This document shows positions 15,507-23,197 of a stretch of 32,378 nucleotides of DNA, piece by piece. Origin of the DNA: an uncultured Flavobacterium sp. (GTDB lineage Bacteria; Bacteroidota; Bacteroidia; Flavobacteriales; Flavobacteriaceae). The DNA lies in the NCBI GenBank assembly GCA_946479395.1, contig CAMLFV010000004.1, positions 1 to 32,378 on the forward strand, read 5' to 3'. Position 1 is the first letter of the stretch; each line of letters begins with the position of its first letter. A model generated the notes under the pieces. That model was given only the letters and a program-made list of their open reading frames with translations. It was not told the origin of the DNA and ran no database searches. The translations under genes and the position numbers were made by a program.

Positions 15507-15743
15507 TTACTTAGCTGGAGCAGCTTCTGTAGCTGGAGCTTCTGTAGCTGGAGCAGCTTCAGTAGTAGTTTCAGTTGTAGTAGTAGTTTCTTCAGTAACA
15601 ACTGGAGCTTCTTCAACAGCTGGAGCTTCTGTAGTTGTAGTTTCAACTGTAGTTTCTTCAGTTGTAGTTTCTTTAGCTGTGTCTTTACAAGATACGAATG
15701 CAACTGAAGCTACTAATACTAATGATAATGCTAATTTTTTCAT
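15507..15743 (-). CDS. Small Thr/Glu/Ala/Pro-rich lipoprotein
   Basis: 78 residues: a classic lipoprotein signal peptide (MKKLALSLVLVASVAFVSC, lipid Cys19), then about 59 residues made almost only of Thr, Glu, Ala, Pro and Val. The tail consists of imperfect repeats such as EAPATEAPATEAAPA and runs of Thr. The tail is expected to be disordered and acidic, perhaps an outer-membrane-anchored spacer or bristle. Residues +2/+3 are K-D, only a partial match to the lipoprotein surface-export signal. The gene has its own strong promoter and terminator, implying a separate, possibly abundant transcript. No function is known to me. The codon repeats make its length prone to change by slippage. Confidence 0.8.
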   Translation of the reverse strand: MKKLALSLVLVASVAFVSCKDTAKETTTEETTVETTTTEAPAVEEAPVVTEETTTTTETTTEAAPATEAPATEAAPAK

Positions 15744-15778
15744 TTTTTTAATTATAAAAGTTAATTATTAATTCTCTA

Positions 15779-15806
15779 CAAAGATATGAATTTTTTAATA
15801 CCACAA
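15779..15806 (-). promoter_or_regulatory. Strong Bacteroidota-type promoter of the small lipoprotein
   Basis: The minus strand reads TTG, 17 bases, then TATCTTTG, an exact match to TTG-N17-23-TAnnTTTG, with the -7 box ending 35 bases before the start codon. Best two-element promoter in the window. Confidence 0.75.
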
Positions 15807-15860
15807 TATTTTTTTGTATTTTTTTTTATAAAATATTTATGGTGCGTAAAAAGCTGTTTT

Positions 15861-18023
15861 TTAGCGCTTTGCTTTCTTTGTTTCTTTAGGTTTTACTATT
15901 TTCATCTCCTCAATTAGGTGTTTTGCACCCGCATATTTATCAATAACGAACAAAATATAGCGTGCGTCTACCATAATGTTTCTGCAAATAGCCGGATCGT
16001 AATGAATATCGCTCATTGTTCCTTCCCAAACACGGTCAAAATTCAATCCTATTAAATTACCATGCGCATCAATTGCCGGTGACCCAGAATTTCCGCCTGT
16101 TGTGTGGTTGGTAGCAATAAAGTTTACAGGTAATTTTCCGTTTTTATCTGCATACGGACCAAAATCTTTGGTATTGTACAAATCAATCAGTTTTTGCGGA
16201 ACATCAAACTCATAATCACCCGGAACATATTTTTCAATCACACCGTCTAAATAAGTAACATGGCTGTAAGTAACGGCGTCGCTTGGTTGGTAGCCATTTA
16301 CTTTTCCGTAAGTAACGCGTAAAGTTGAGTTTGCATCAGGGAAGATTCGAGCATCTGGAAACAATACCAATTGCGCTTTCATATACGTACGTTGCAAACT
16401 TTCTAATTCTAACGCCATTTTATCGTAGCTTGGTGCAATGTTGTTAAAATAATTGTCTGCTAAACTCTTAGCTAATGCATAACCAGGATCTTTCTGCATG
16501 TTTTTCACCACATCGGCAGCTTTTCCGTTGATTAATTTTTTTAAACCGTCGTAAGATGTTAATGCAGATTTGCTGTAAATATCGTTACCTAAAGCAACAT
16601 AATATTTATCTTTAATAGATGAAGGCGTAAGCTTTGCCGGAGCTTTAGTTCCGTACAGTTTTACTGTTTCATTGAAAATTCCATGGTCAACATCTTTATT
16701 ATAATCTTTATATAATGATTCTAACCCTTTAATTAAATTGTCTTTACGGTCGTTAAAAGCTTGTTCGCCACCTTTAGTAAAAGCGTTTTCTAATTGATAC
16801 AAACGGAAACCAACCGATAATAATTCGTTATTTCTTAAAACAACTTCTTGGAAATAATCGCGTGCTAATGTATAAGGAGTAATGTCTTTGTAGATTTTTT
16901 CGAACTGTGGCAGTAAATTACCGTATTCGTTCATTTTATTTTTTTCGTTTGCACGTTTAATGAATTCTTGTTCGAACGATTTCTTAACAGCTACTGCATT
17001 CGATTTTTTTAAACCTTGACTTTCACCAATCCATTTTTTCCAGTAGTTTGCAATACTTGCGTATTTTGAAGCATACTGAATTTTAATTGCTTGATCTTGA
17101 CGCATAAATCCATCGGCAACTTTCAACGCTTTGTCACGAATTTCAATTTTTGCCGGATTTAAATCGTTCACAATTTGTTCCACCGCAAAAGACGGAAGGT
17201 ATTCCTGTGTTCTGCCCGGGTAACCGTAAACCATTGTAAAATCGTTTTGCTCTACACCGTTAATCGAAACTGGTAAAAAATGTTTCGGCGTGTAAGGCAC
17301 ATTGTCTTTTGAATATTTTGCAGGTCGATTGTTTTTATCCGCATAAATTCTAAACAAAGAAAAATCGCCGGTATGACGTGGCCAAACCCAGTTATCGGTA
17401 TCCGATCCGAATTTTCCGATTGATGATGGCGGTGCGCCAACCAAACGAACATCTTCAAAAGATTCGGTTACAAACAACATATATTGGTTTCCTTCAAAAA
17501 AAGTACGAATCATAACGCTTTGCCAAGCTTCACGTTTGTATGATTTCTGTAAATCGTTGATGTTTTTCTGAACCGCAGCTTTCTTTTCAGCTTCACCATT
17601 TATAGCATCAACACCGTTCATTATTTCTTTGGTAACATCGTGAATGCTTACAATAAAAGTAACTTCAACACCGGGATTTGGTAATTCTTCTTCGTAAGAT
17701 TTTGCCCAAAAACCGTCTTGTAAATAATCGTGTTCTACCGTTGAATGCGATTGAATTTCGCCGTAACCACAGTGGTGGTTTGTAAGCAATAATCCTTTAG
17801 ATGAGATAACTTCTGCAGTACAGCCACCGTTAAATTGCGGAACCGCGTCTTTTAAGCTTGAGTTGTTAACATCATAAATATCGGTAACCGACATTTTCAT
17901 TCCAAGGCTTTTCATTTCCTTTTCGTTCATTCCTTTTAATAAAGAAGGAACCCACATGCCGCCTTGTTGGGCAAAAATTGGAAAAGAAACAAATAATACG
18001 AGCGCTCGTAGTAATTTTTTCAT
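15861..18023 (-). CDS. S46 family dipeptidyl-peptidase (DPP11-like)
   Basis: 720 residues, the usual length for S46. The signal peptide is MKKLLRALVLFVSFPIFAQ. The chymotrypsin-like double beta-barrel is split by a long helical region (about 250-560). Catalytic His lies in TNHHCG (83/84) and the Ser is S646 in GGNSGSP. After it comes GLNFDRVWEGTMSDI, with R664 at the position that in S46 enzymes separates DPP11 (Arg, prefers Asp/Glu at P1) from DPP7 (Gly, prefers hydrophobic residues). It therefore likely releases acidic dipeptides from peptides in the periplasm. The C-terminus is short and basic (PKETKKAKR), with no type IX sorting domain. Monocistronic by context. Confidence 0.9.
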   Translation of the reverse strand: MKKLLRALVLFVSFPIFAQQGGMWVPSLLKGMNEKEMKSLGMKMSVTDIYDVNNSSLKDAVPQFNGGCTAEVISSKGLLLTNHHCGYGEIQSHSTVEHDYLQDGFWAKSYEEELPNPGVEVTFIVSIHDVTKEIMNGVDAINGEAEKKAAVQKNINDLQKSYKREAWQSVMIRTFFEGNQYMLFVTESFEDVRLVGAPPSSIGKFGSDTDNWVWPRHTGDFSLFRIYADKNNRPAKYSKDNVPYTPKHFLPVSINGVEQNDFTMVYGYPGRTQEYLPSFAVEQIVNDLNPAKIEIRDKALKVADGFMRQDQAIKIQYASKYASIANYWKKWIGESQGLKKSNAVAVKKSFEQEFIKRANEKNKMNEYGNLLPQFEKIYKDITPYTLARDYFQEVVLRNNELLSVGFRLYQLENAFTKGGEQAFNDRKDNLIKGLESLYKDYNKDVDHGIFNETVKLYGTKAPAKLTPSSIKDKYYVALGNDIYSKSALTSYDGLKKLINGKAADVVKNMQKDPGYALAKSLADNYFNNIAPSYDKMALELESLQRTYMKAQLVLFPDARIFPDANSTLRVTYGKVNGYQPSDAVTYSHVTYLDGVIEKYVPGDYEFDVPQKLIDLYNTKDFGPYADKNGKLPVNFIATNHTTGGNSGSPAIDAHGNLIGLNFDRVWEGTMSDIHYDPAICRNIMVDARYILFVIDKYAGAKHLIEEMKIVKPKETKKAKR

Positions 18024-18117
18024 TTTTTAGATTTGTTAAAAGAGTGAAAAATTTAAATGCCCAAGGTACGAATTTTAAAACGATTTTTTTATGTTTGATG
18101 TTTATTAGCCTGCATTT

Positions 18118-18498
18118 ATGAAGTTTTTAAGATTTAATTTGCGCTATTTTGCACTAATGCTGGTCATTTTTGCGGTAGAAGTTTGCATTGCGCTTTTTGT
18201 ACACGATAATTTTATTCGTCCGTTTGTGGGCGATATTATTGTAGTTTGGTTTGTGTATTATTTTATACGAGCTTTTGTAAACTGTAAGCCTATTTATATA
18301 GCGATGTTTACGTTGGTATTTTCTTTTGCGGTAGAAATTGGTCAGTATTTTAAACTAGTAACCATTTTGGGTTTAGAAGGTAACAAACTGGCGCGTATTG
18401 TTATAGGAACATCGTTTTCGTGGTGGGATCTGCTTTGTTATGTAATTGGTTTTGGATTTTTGTTTTTGCTGGATAAAGATTTAAGGATAAATCATTAA
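18118..18498 (+). CDS. DUF2809 family membrane protein
   Basis: 126 residues with about four hydrophobic helices. The segment NFIRPFVGDIIVVWFVYYF, then FSFAVEIGQYF, is typical of the DUF2809 family (VanZ-like small membrane proteins). No biochemical role is established. It is divergent from the S46 peptidase gene. The octamer TATGTTTG at 18090-18097 could be its -7 box. Its last 18 bases overlap the end of the opposite-strand GNAT gene, so the two transcripts converge with shared sequence. Confidence 0.8.
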   Translation: MKFLRFNLRYFALMLVIFAVEVCIALFVHDNFIRPFVGDIIVVWFVYYFIRAFVNCKPIYIAMFTLVFSFAVEIGQYFKLVTILGLEGNKLARIVIGTSFSWWDLLCYVIGFGFLFLLDKDLRINH

Positions 18499-18921
18499 AT
18501 CGCGTTTGTGTTTTTTAAATTGTTCTTTTTCGTATAACTGAATGGCGGGTTGATTATGCGGTTCAACCTCTAAAACAATTTTTTTGTAATTGTTTTCTTG
18601 TGCGAATTGCTTGATGAATTCCATTGCTTTTTTACCGATTCCTTTTCCCTGATAATTATTATCAATATACAATTCATCTAACAACAACACATTTCCACTC
18701 ATTTCAAAACTAAAAAACTGAACCAAAATAGTATAACCACAAATTTCGTTGTTGTATTTAATTACAAAACATTTTCCAGCTTCGGGTTTGTTTAAAAATT
18801 CAAAAAACAAATTTGTAGTGGTTTCTTTATTTATAGGATATCCATCTATTGCATAGAAATCAACCATTAGGTTTACAATTTGGGGAATGGTTTCGGTTTT
18901 TAAAAGTTCAAACTTTATCAT
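18481..18921 (-). CDS. GNAT family N-acetyltransferase
   Basis: 146 residues with the GNAT fold in the expected order: N-terminal helix pair (TIPQIVNLMVDFYAI), the strand CFVIKYNNEICGYTIL, LLLDELYIDNNYQGKGIGKKAM containing the acetyl-CoA pyrophosphate loop Q-G-K-G-I-G, and a C-terminal PHNQPAIQLYEKEQFKK. It transfers acetyl from acetyl-CoA to an amine in the cytoplasm; the substrate is not predictable. The 3' end overlaps the converging DUF2809 gene. It is divergent from the small membrane gene at 18946. Confidence 0.87.
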   Translation of the reverse strand: MIKFELLKTETIPQIVNLMVDFYAIDGYPINKETTTNLFFEFLNKPEAGKCFVIKYNNEICGYTILVQFFSFEMSGNVLLLDELYIDNNYQGKGIGKKAMEFIKQFAQENNYKKIVLEVEPHNQPAIQLYEKEQFKKHKRDLMIYP

Positions 18922-18928
18922 ATCTTTG
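18921..18928 (+). promoter_or_regulatory. -7 box of the two-gene small membrane protein unit
   Basis: TATCTTTG, an exact TAnnTTTG, 17 bases upstream of the ATG at 18946; it starts on the last base of the GNAT start codon. No TTG -33 is seen. Confidence 0.5.
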
Positions 18929-18945
18929 AAAATAAACTTAAAATT

Positions 18946-19164
18946 ATGGAAAAATTAATTAATGATTTTAGTTTTGGACTTTTCTTCTGGCAAATTATTC
19001 CGATAGCAATGGTTATTCCGTTTGTTTGGGCATGTGTGCTTTTAATTAATAATCAACAGGAAACTTCAATATCAAAAGCGGTATGGGTTGCTGCATTTTT
19101 CTTTGTACCCATTATTTCTTCACTTTTTTATATTGTGAATTTTTATGTAAACCGTAAAAAATGA
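18946..19164 (+). CDS. Small two-helix membrane protein (PLDc_N-like)
   Basis: 72 residues with two hydrophobic helices (about 10-33 and 45-66) joined by a short polar loop, ending NRKK. The spacing and AVWVAAFFFVPIISSLFYIV resemble the PLDc_N family of short membrane proteins (phospholipase D N-terminal type without the enzyme), but this is a weak likeness. Its stop overlaps the next start (ATGA), so the two small membrane proteins are translationally coupled. Confidence 0.65.
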   Translation: MEKLINDFSFGLFFWQIIPIAMVIPFVWACVLLINNQQETSISKAVWVAAFFFVPIISSLFYIVNFYVNRKK

Positions 19165-19445
19165 ATATTGCCAAGATAATTAGTGTGATTGCAATTGTAA
19201 ATAGTATACTTTTATTTACAGCAGCTATTTTAAAAGCAATTAAAACCCAAATGGATTTGAATAATCCGCTGTTTCCTAAGGAATTTATAAATAATCTACT
19301 TTTTCAAGATATTATCAAAGTCATTGTTTTACTTGGTATCCTTTTATTCCAAATAATTCTTTTTAAAAAGAAAAGATATATTCTAGTAATCCTTTTACTA
19401 TTGCTGTCTTTTACTATTTATAGTCTCGGATATTTCTTTCAATAA
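19161..19445 (+). CDS. Small three-helix membrane protein, hypothetical
   Basis: 94 residues, Ile/Leu/Lys-rich, with three predicted membrane helices (about 5-27, 50-68 and 71-92). I do not recognise a family. It begins in a 4-base ATGA overlap with the preceding gene. Its final 32 bases run antisense to the 3' end of waaA. It could form a complex with the 72-residue partner (inference from coupling only). Confidence 0.6.
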   Translation: MNIAKIISVIAIVNSILLFTAAILKAIKTQMDLNNPLFPKEFINNLLFQDIIKVIVLLGILLFQIILFKKKRYILVILLLLLSFTIYSLGYFFQ

Positions 19446-20658
19446 AATCCATAATCACTTTAGTCGCGTTTTTATTTTTCAGAATAAATTCTCGGTTTTT
19501 AGTACCTAACTCATTTCTATAATGATTATCAGAAATTAAACGGTTAAAAGTCAAAACTAATTCTTCTGTATTGTTCACAACCAAACAACTTCCTAAAGCA
19601 ACCAAATCTTTTGCTTCTTGAAATTTTGAAAACTTCGGACCAATAACCACAGGTGTTCCGTAAGTAGCAGGTTCTAAAATGTTGTGCAATCCGGTTTTAA
19701 AAGCACCACCAACATACGCAATATCTGCATAAGCGTAAATCTGCGTTAAAATTCCAATAGTATCAATAATAAAAACATCGGCATCTTTCAAATCTTCATT
19801 TTTGTAATTAGTATATCGAACCGTTTTTTTATCAATTTTAGAAATCAGTCGAGTAATTTCTTCTTCTTTAATATTGTGTGGTGCGATAATGAATTTTATG
19901 TTTTTACTTGAATTTATGTACGGTAAATACACCTCTTCATCATCGATCCACGAACTGCCAATAACAATTGTTGTGGTATTGTTTTTAAATTCAGCAATAA
20001 AATCTAAAGGTTCTGCACGTTCTACAATCTGTGCTACACGATCAAAACGCGTATCGCCATTTACGGTAGTATTATTAAAATTGATCGATTTTAGCAGTTG
20101 AGCTGATACATTGTTCTGAACAAAAAAATGATCAAAACTCTGTAGCGCTTTTCTATAAAAACCACCATACCATTTAAAAAACAATTGGTTTTTACGGAAA
20201 ATCCCTGAAATTAAATAGGTAGGAATATTTCTGTTTTTTAATTCGTACAGATAATTCGGCCAAAATTCATACTTAATAAAAAACACCATTTTAGGCTGCA
20301 CAATATCTAAAAAGCGTTTTACATTTTGCTTTGTATCTAACGGAAGATAAATAGTGCAATCGGCAATTTTATTGTTTTTTCTGATTTCGAATCCCGATGG
20401 AGAAAAAAATGTCAGTAATAATTTATATTCGGGATATTTCTCTTTGATTTCTACCATCACCGGCAAACCTTGTTCGTATTCGCCTAACGAAGCCACATGA
20501 AACCAGATGTATTCTTGATTTTTATCGATCTGATTTTCTAAAACAGCAAATGATTGCTTTCTGCCATCGACAAACAATTTCATTTTCGGACTGAAAAATT
20601 GGGAAATAGGCAGTAAAAATGCCGCTAAATTGATGCCTAATTGATAAAGAAATTTCAT
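19414..20658 (-). CDS. waaA: 3-deoxy-D-manno-octulosonic acid transferase WaaA (KdtA)
   Basis: 414 residues, as expected for WaaA. It transfers Kdo from CMP-Kdo to lipid A precursor at the inner face of the cytoplasmic membrane, starting the LPS core. An N-terminal hydrophobic segment (YQLGINLAAFLLPISQF) serves as anchor. HVASLGEYEQG gives the catalytic E60, matching the conserved Glu of the family. LLTFFSPSGFE and GDTRFDR follow, with the GT-B C-terminal domain around AYVGGAFKTGLHNILEPA. Its 3' end overlaps the converging small membrane gene by 32 bases. It is divergent from the SRPBCC gene. Confidence 0.93.
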   Translation of the reverse strand: MKFLYQLGINLAAFLLPISQFFSPKMKLFVDGRKQSFAVLENQIDKNQEYIWFHVASLGEYEQGLPVMVEIKEKYPEYKLLLTFFSPSGFEIRKNNKIADCTIYLPLDTKQNVKRFLDIVQPKMVFFIKYEFWPNYLYELKNRNIPTYLISGIFRKNQLFFKWYGGFYRKALQSFDHFFVQNNVSAQLLKSINFNNTTVNGDTRFDRVAQIVERAEPLDFIAEFKNNTTTIVIGSSWIDDEEVYLPYINSSKNIKFIIAPHNIKEEEITRLISKIDKKTVRYTNYKNEDLKDADVFIIDTIGILTQIYAYADIAYVGGAFKTGLHNILEPATYGTPVVIGPKFSKFQEAKDLVALGSCLVVNNTEELVLTFNRLISDNHYRNELGTKNREFILKNKNATKVIMDFIERNIRDYK

Positions 20659-20736
20659 GAAAATTTATTATTGCTGTAAAAATACAAATTACCTTATAAA
20701 TTGTCTTATGAAAAGATTTTAAAGATGGTAATTTAT

Positions 20737-20744
20737 TAAATTTG
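20737..20744 (+). promoter_or_regulatory. -7 box of the SRPBCC gene
   Basis: TAAATTTG, an exact TAnnTTTG, 40 bases upstream of the ATG at 20785, in the 126-base gap divergent from waaA. No other feature is visible in that gap. Confidence 0.5.
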
Positions 20745-20784
20745 AGTTACAATGAACATTTAAAGTTTGACAAAAATTATTAGT

Positions 20785-21246
20785 ATGGAAAAATTACAGT
20801 TTACAATTGATATTCCAGCACCAGCACAAAAGGTTTATGAAACCATGTTAGGTTTGAATGATAAAAGCACTTACGAAAGCTGGGCATCGGTTTTTAATCC
20901 GACATCAACTTATGAAGGCAGCTGGAACAAAGACGACAAAATTTATTTTGTTGGAACAGATGAAAAAGGAGAGAAGGCAGGCATGATTTCTCAGGTTGAA
21001 GAAAATAATCCGGCAGAATTTGTTTCCGTTCGTCATTACGGTTTTGCTCAGGGTAATGAAGAACTTACTGAAGGCGAAATGGTTGAGAAATGGGCGGGAG
21101 GTCACGAAAATTATACCTTTACAGAAAATAACGGCAGCACAAAAGTTACGGTTGATATTGATGTAATTGATGAATATTTAGACTATTTTAAAAACATCTA
21201 TCCAAAAGCGTTAGAAGCTTTAAAAAATGTTGTTTTAAACGGCTAA
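20785..21246 (+). CDS. SRPBCC / AHSA1-like ligand-binding protein
   Basis: 153 residues from the ATG at 20785; the TTG at 20767 would only add six residues. The start LQFTIDIPAPAQKVYETML is the typical first strand and helix pair of the SRPBCC (START/Bet v 1) fold. YESWASVFNPTSTYEGSW, then strands, then a long C-terminal helix (YLDYFKNIYPKALEALKNVV), complete it. AHSA1/SRPBCC proteins bind hydrophobic ligands or act as co-chaperones, and no specific role can be read here. Cytoplasmic, stand-alone gene. Confidence 0.82.
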   Translation: MEKLQFTIDIPAPAQKVYETMLGLNDKSTYESWASVFNPTSTYEGSWNKDDKIYFVGTDEKGEKAGMISQVEENNPAEFVSVRHYGFAQGNEELTEGEMVEKWAGGHENYTFTENNGSTKVTVDIDVIDEYLDYFKNIYPKALEALKNVVLNG

Positions 21247-21272
21247 TTATAAAATAATTCAAGTGGTTTTTT

Positions 21273-21280
21273 TACCTTTG
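21273..21280 (+). promoter_or_regulatory. -7 box of the aminotransferase gene
   Basis: TACCTTTG, an exact TAnnTTTG, 18 bases upstream of the ATG at 21299. It lies inside the longer reading frame starting at 21263, which argues that 21299 is the true start. Confidence 0.55.
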
Positions 21281-21298
21281 CGTATCAAATTTTCAATA

Positions 21299-22429
21299 AT
21301 GAAAAAACTACAAATGGTTGACTTAAAAAGTCAATACGATGATATAAAAGAAATTGTAAACGCCGGTATTCAAGAAGTGTTGGACACAACAACCTACATT
21401 AACGGGCCAAAAGTTCATGAATTTCAAAAGAATTTAGAACAGTATTTGGGCGTTAAACACGTAATTCCTTGTGCTAACGGAACCGATGCTTTGCAAATTG
21501 CCATGATGGGCTTGGGTTTAAAACCGGGTGATGAGGTTATTACTGCCGATTTTACTTTTGCTGCAACGGTAGAAGTTGTTGCTTTGTTAGGATTGGTTCC
21601 TGTTTTGGTTGATGTGGAAGAAGATTCTATGAACATATCGGTAGATGCTATTAAAAAAGCCATTACACCAAAAACCAAAGCTATTGTTCCGGTTCATTTA
21701 TTCGGTCGCGCTGCAAATATGGACGCGATTATGGATTTGGCAAAAGAACATAATTTATTTGTTATTGAGGACAATGCGCAGGCAATTGGTGCAAATTATA
21801 CATCTGCAAACGGTACTAAAACAAAAGTTGGTGCTATTGGTCATGTAGGGGCAACATCGTTTTTTCCTTCTAAAAATTTAGGATGTTATGGCGATGGTGG
21901 TGCGATTTTTACAAACAATGATGAGTTGGCACATACTATTCGCGGAATTGTAAACCACGGAATGTACGAACGTTATCATCACGATGTTGTGGGAGTAAAT
22001 TCGCGTTTAGACAGTATTCAGGCAGTAGTTTTAAATGCAAAATTACCACTTTTAGATACTTATAATAAAGCTCGAAAAAATGCTGCGAAGGCTTATAACG
22101 ATGCTTTTTCTGTGAATGAAAGTATTATTACGCCTGCATTTGATATTAATGGAGACGATCACGTTTTTCACCAATATGTTATGCGAATTACAAACGGAAA
22201 ACGCGATGCACTTTTAACGCATTTACAAGAGAAAGGAATTCCGTGTGCTATTTATTATCCAATTCCGTTGCACAAACAAAAAGCGTATGCCGATCCTCGC
22301 TACAACGATGCCGATTTTCCGGTAACCAATATGTTTGCAGATCAGGTTATTGCTTTACCAATGCATACCGAATTAGAAAAAGATCAGATTGATTTTATAA
22401 CTTCAACGGTTTTAGAGTTTGTGAAATAA
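21299..22429 (+). CDS. DegT/DnrJ/EryC1/StrS family sugar aminotransferase (WbpE-like)
   Basis: 376 residues, a PLP-dependent fold type I aminotransferase acting on nucleotide-linked keto-sugars. Motifs in order: MVDLKSQYDDIK start, CANGTDALQIAMMGLG, GDEVITADFTFAAT, VIEDNAQAIGA (the Asp contacts the PLP ring nitrogen) and SFFPSKNLGCYGDGGA with K192 as the Schiff-base lysine. Several segments (TSFFPSKNLGCYGDGGA, VNSRLDSIQA, YYPIPLHKQ) look closest to WbpE/WlbC, which make UDP-2,3-diamino-glucuronic acid precursors for O-antigen, but substrate choice is an inference. No other sugar genes flank it, so it is outside a polysaccharide cluster. Confidence 0.88.
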   Translation: MKKLQMVDLKSQYDDIKEIVNAGIQEVLDTTTYINGPKVHEFQKNLEQYLGVKHVIPCANGTDALQIAMMGLGLKPGDEVITADFTFAATVEVVALLGLVPVLVDVEEDSMNISVDAIKKAITPKTKAIVPVHLFGRAANMDAIMDLAKEHNLFVIEDNAQAIGANYTSANGTKTKVGAIGHVGATSFFPSKNLGCYGDGGAIFTNNDELAHTIRGIVNHGMYERYHHDVVGVNSRLDSIQAVVLNAKLPLLDTYNKARKNAAKAYNDAFSVNESIITPAFDINGDDHVFHQYVMRITNGKRDALLTHLQEKGIPCAIYYPIPLHKQKAYADPRYNDADFPVTNMFADQVIALPMHTELEKDQIDFITSTVLEFVK

Positions 22430-22474
22430 ATTTTTTTATTTGATTTTTTTTTTATATTTTTAAAAGAAAAAAAT

Positions 22475-22801
22475 ATGGGGAAATTTATTGTATCAAAAAG
22501 AAAAAACGAAGAATTTCAATTTAATTTAAAAGCTACCAACGGGCAAATTATTTTAACTAGTGAGGGGTATACAACTAAGGCAGCTTGTTTGAATGGTATT
22601 GAATCTGTAAAGAAAAATAGTCAAGACGAAAATAAGTTTGAAATTTTAGAATCTAAAAACGGAAAACATTATTTCAATTTAAAAGCTACAAACGGTCAAA
22701 TTATAGGTTCAAGTCAAATGTATGAAACTTTAGCAAGCTGTAAAAATGGAGTCGCATCTGTTATGAATAACGCTCCAGAAGCTGAAGTTGTAGAAGAATA
22801 G
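22475..22801 (+). CDS. YegP family (DUF1508) two-repeat protein
   Basis: 108 residues made of two tandem copies of a roughly 48-residue alpha/beta unit. Each contains FNLKATNGQII followed by a Cys-containing helix (AACLNGIESVK in the first, ASCKNGVASVM in the second). This is the YegP / UPF0339 fold. Its role is unknown; homologues occur widely as small cytosolic proteins. The C-terminus is acidic (EAEVVEE). The 45-base gap from the upstream gene is T-rich; TATATTTT near 22452 may be a -7 box. It is followed by a clear terminator. Confidence 0.88.
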   Translation: MGKFIVSKRKNEEFQFNLKATNGQIILTSEGYTTKAACLNGIESVKKNSQDENKFEILESKNGKHYFNLKATNGQIIGSSQMYETLASCKNGVASVMNNAPEAEVVEE

Positions 22802-22830
22802 CAGAAAAGGTAAAAGGTATTTTAAAATTT

Positions 22831-22870
22831 AAAAACTCCTGATAAAGTAAATTTATTTAGGAGTTTTTTT
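22831..22870 (+). terminator. Intrinsic terminator of the YegP-family gene
   Basis: A 10-bp stem (AAAAACTCCT / AGGAGTTTTT) with an 18-base AT-rich loop and a trailing T-run, 30 bases after the stop. Confidence 0.75.
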
Positions 22871-22944
22871 ATGATAGATATTAATGAGTGTATTATAATA
22901 TTCTGATTTTTTTATTACATTTAATAAATTTAAAAATAATTGTA

Positions 22945-23145
22945 ATGGGTATTGTAAAAGTAATTGAAGTAATCGCTCAATCTGAAATAAGTTTTGACGA
23001 TGCAGTTAAACAAGCAGTTGCAGAGGCATCTAAATCAATTAGAAATATTGATTCTGTTTATGTGAAAGATATGAAATGTCACGTAAACGATGGCAAAATT
23101 TCAACTTATGGTGTTATTTGTAAAGTATCATTCAGAGTAGAATAA
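22945..23145 (+). CDS. Dodecin family protein
   Basis: 66 residues from the ATG at 22945; a longer in-frame start at 22888 adds a hydrophobic stretch foreign to the family. The pattern is the dodecin beta-alpha-beta-beta fold: VKVIEVIAQSEISFDDAVKQ, the helix AVAEASKSIRNIDS, then VYVKDMKCHVNDGKISTY and VICKVSFRVE. Dodecins form dodecameric shells that store flavin or related ligands in the cytoplasm. The flavin-stacking Trp of classical dodecins is absent here, the local sequence being NIDSVYVKD, so flavin binding is uncertain. Single gene with its own terminator. Confidence 0.88.
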   Translation: MGIVKVIEVIAQSEISFDDAVKQAVAEASKSIRNIDSVYVKDMKCHVNDGKISTYGVICKVSFRVE

Positions 23146-23149
23146 AACT

Positions 23150-23176
23150 AAAAGTCCTCAATTGAGGACTTTTTTA
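23150..23176. terminator. Bidirectional terminator between dodecin and DUF3037 genes
   Basis: A perfect 24-base palindrome built on AAAAGTCCTCAA / TTGAGGACTTTT, with T-runs on both strands, between converging genes. Confidence 0.8.
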
Positions 23177-23197
23177 TGACCTATAATCTCAAACTAA

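Noticed and set aside
15500..15703. A minus-strand frame giving a Leu/Lys/Gln-only protein
   Set aside because: It is the out-of-frame reading of the repeat-rich lipoprotein gene; the in-frame product has a proper signal peptide, promoter and terminator.
15861..18023. Type IX secretion cargo
   Set aside because: Neither the S46 nor the M28 enzyme ends with a recognisable C-terminal sorting domain.
21263..21298. Longer start for the sugar aminotransferase
   Set aside because: The exact -7 promoter box lies within the extra segment.
22888..22944. Hydrophobic N-terminal extension of dodecin
   Set aside because: Dodecins are cytosolic proteins of about 65-70 residues beginning near the ATG at 22945.
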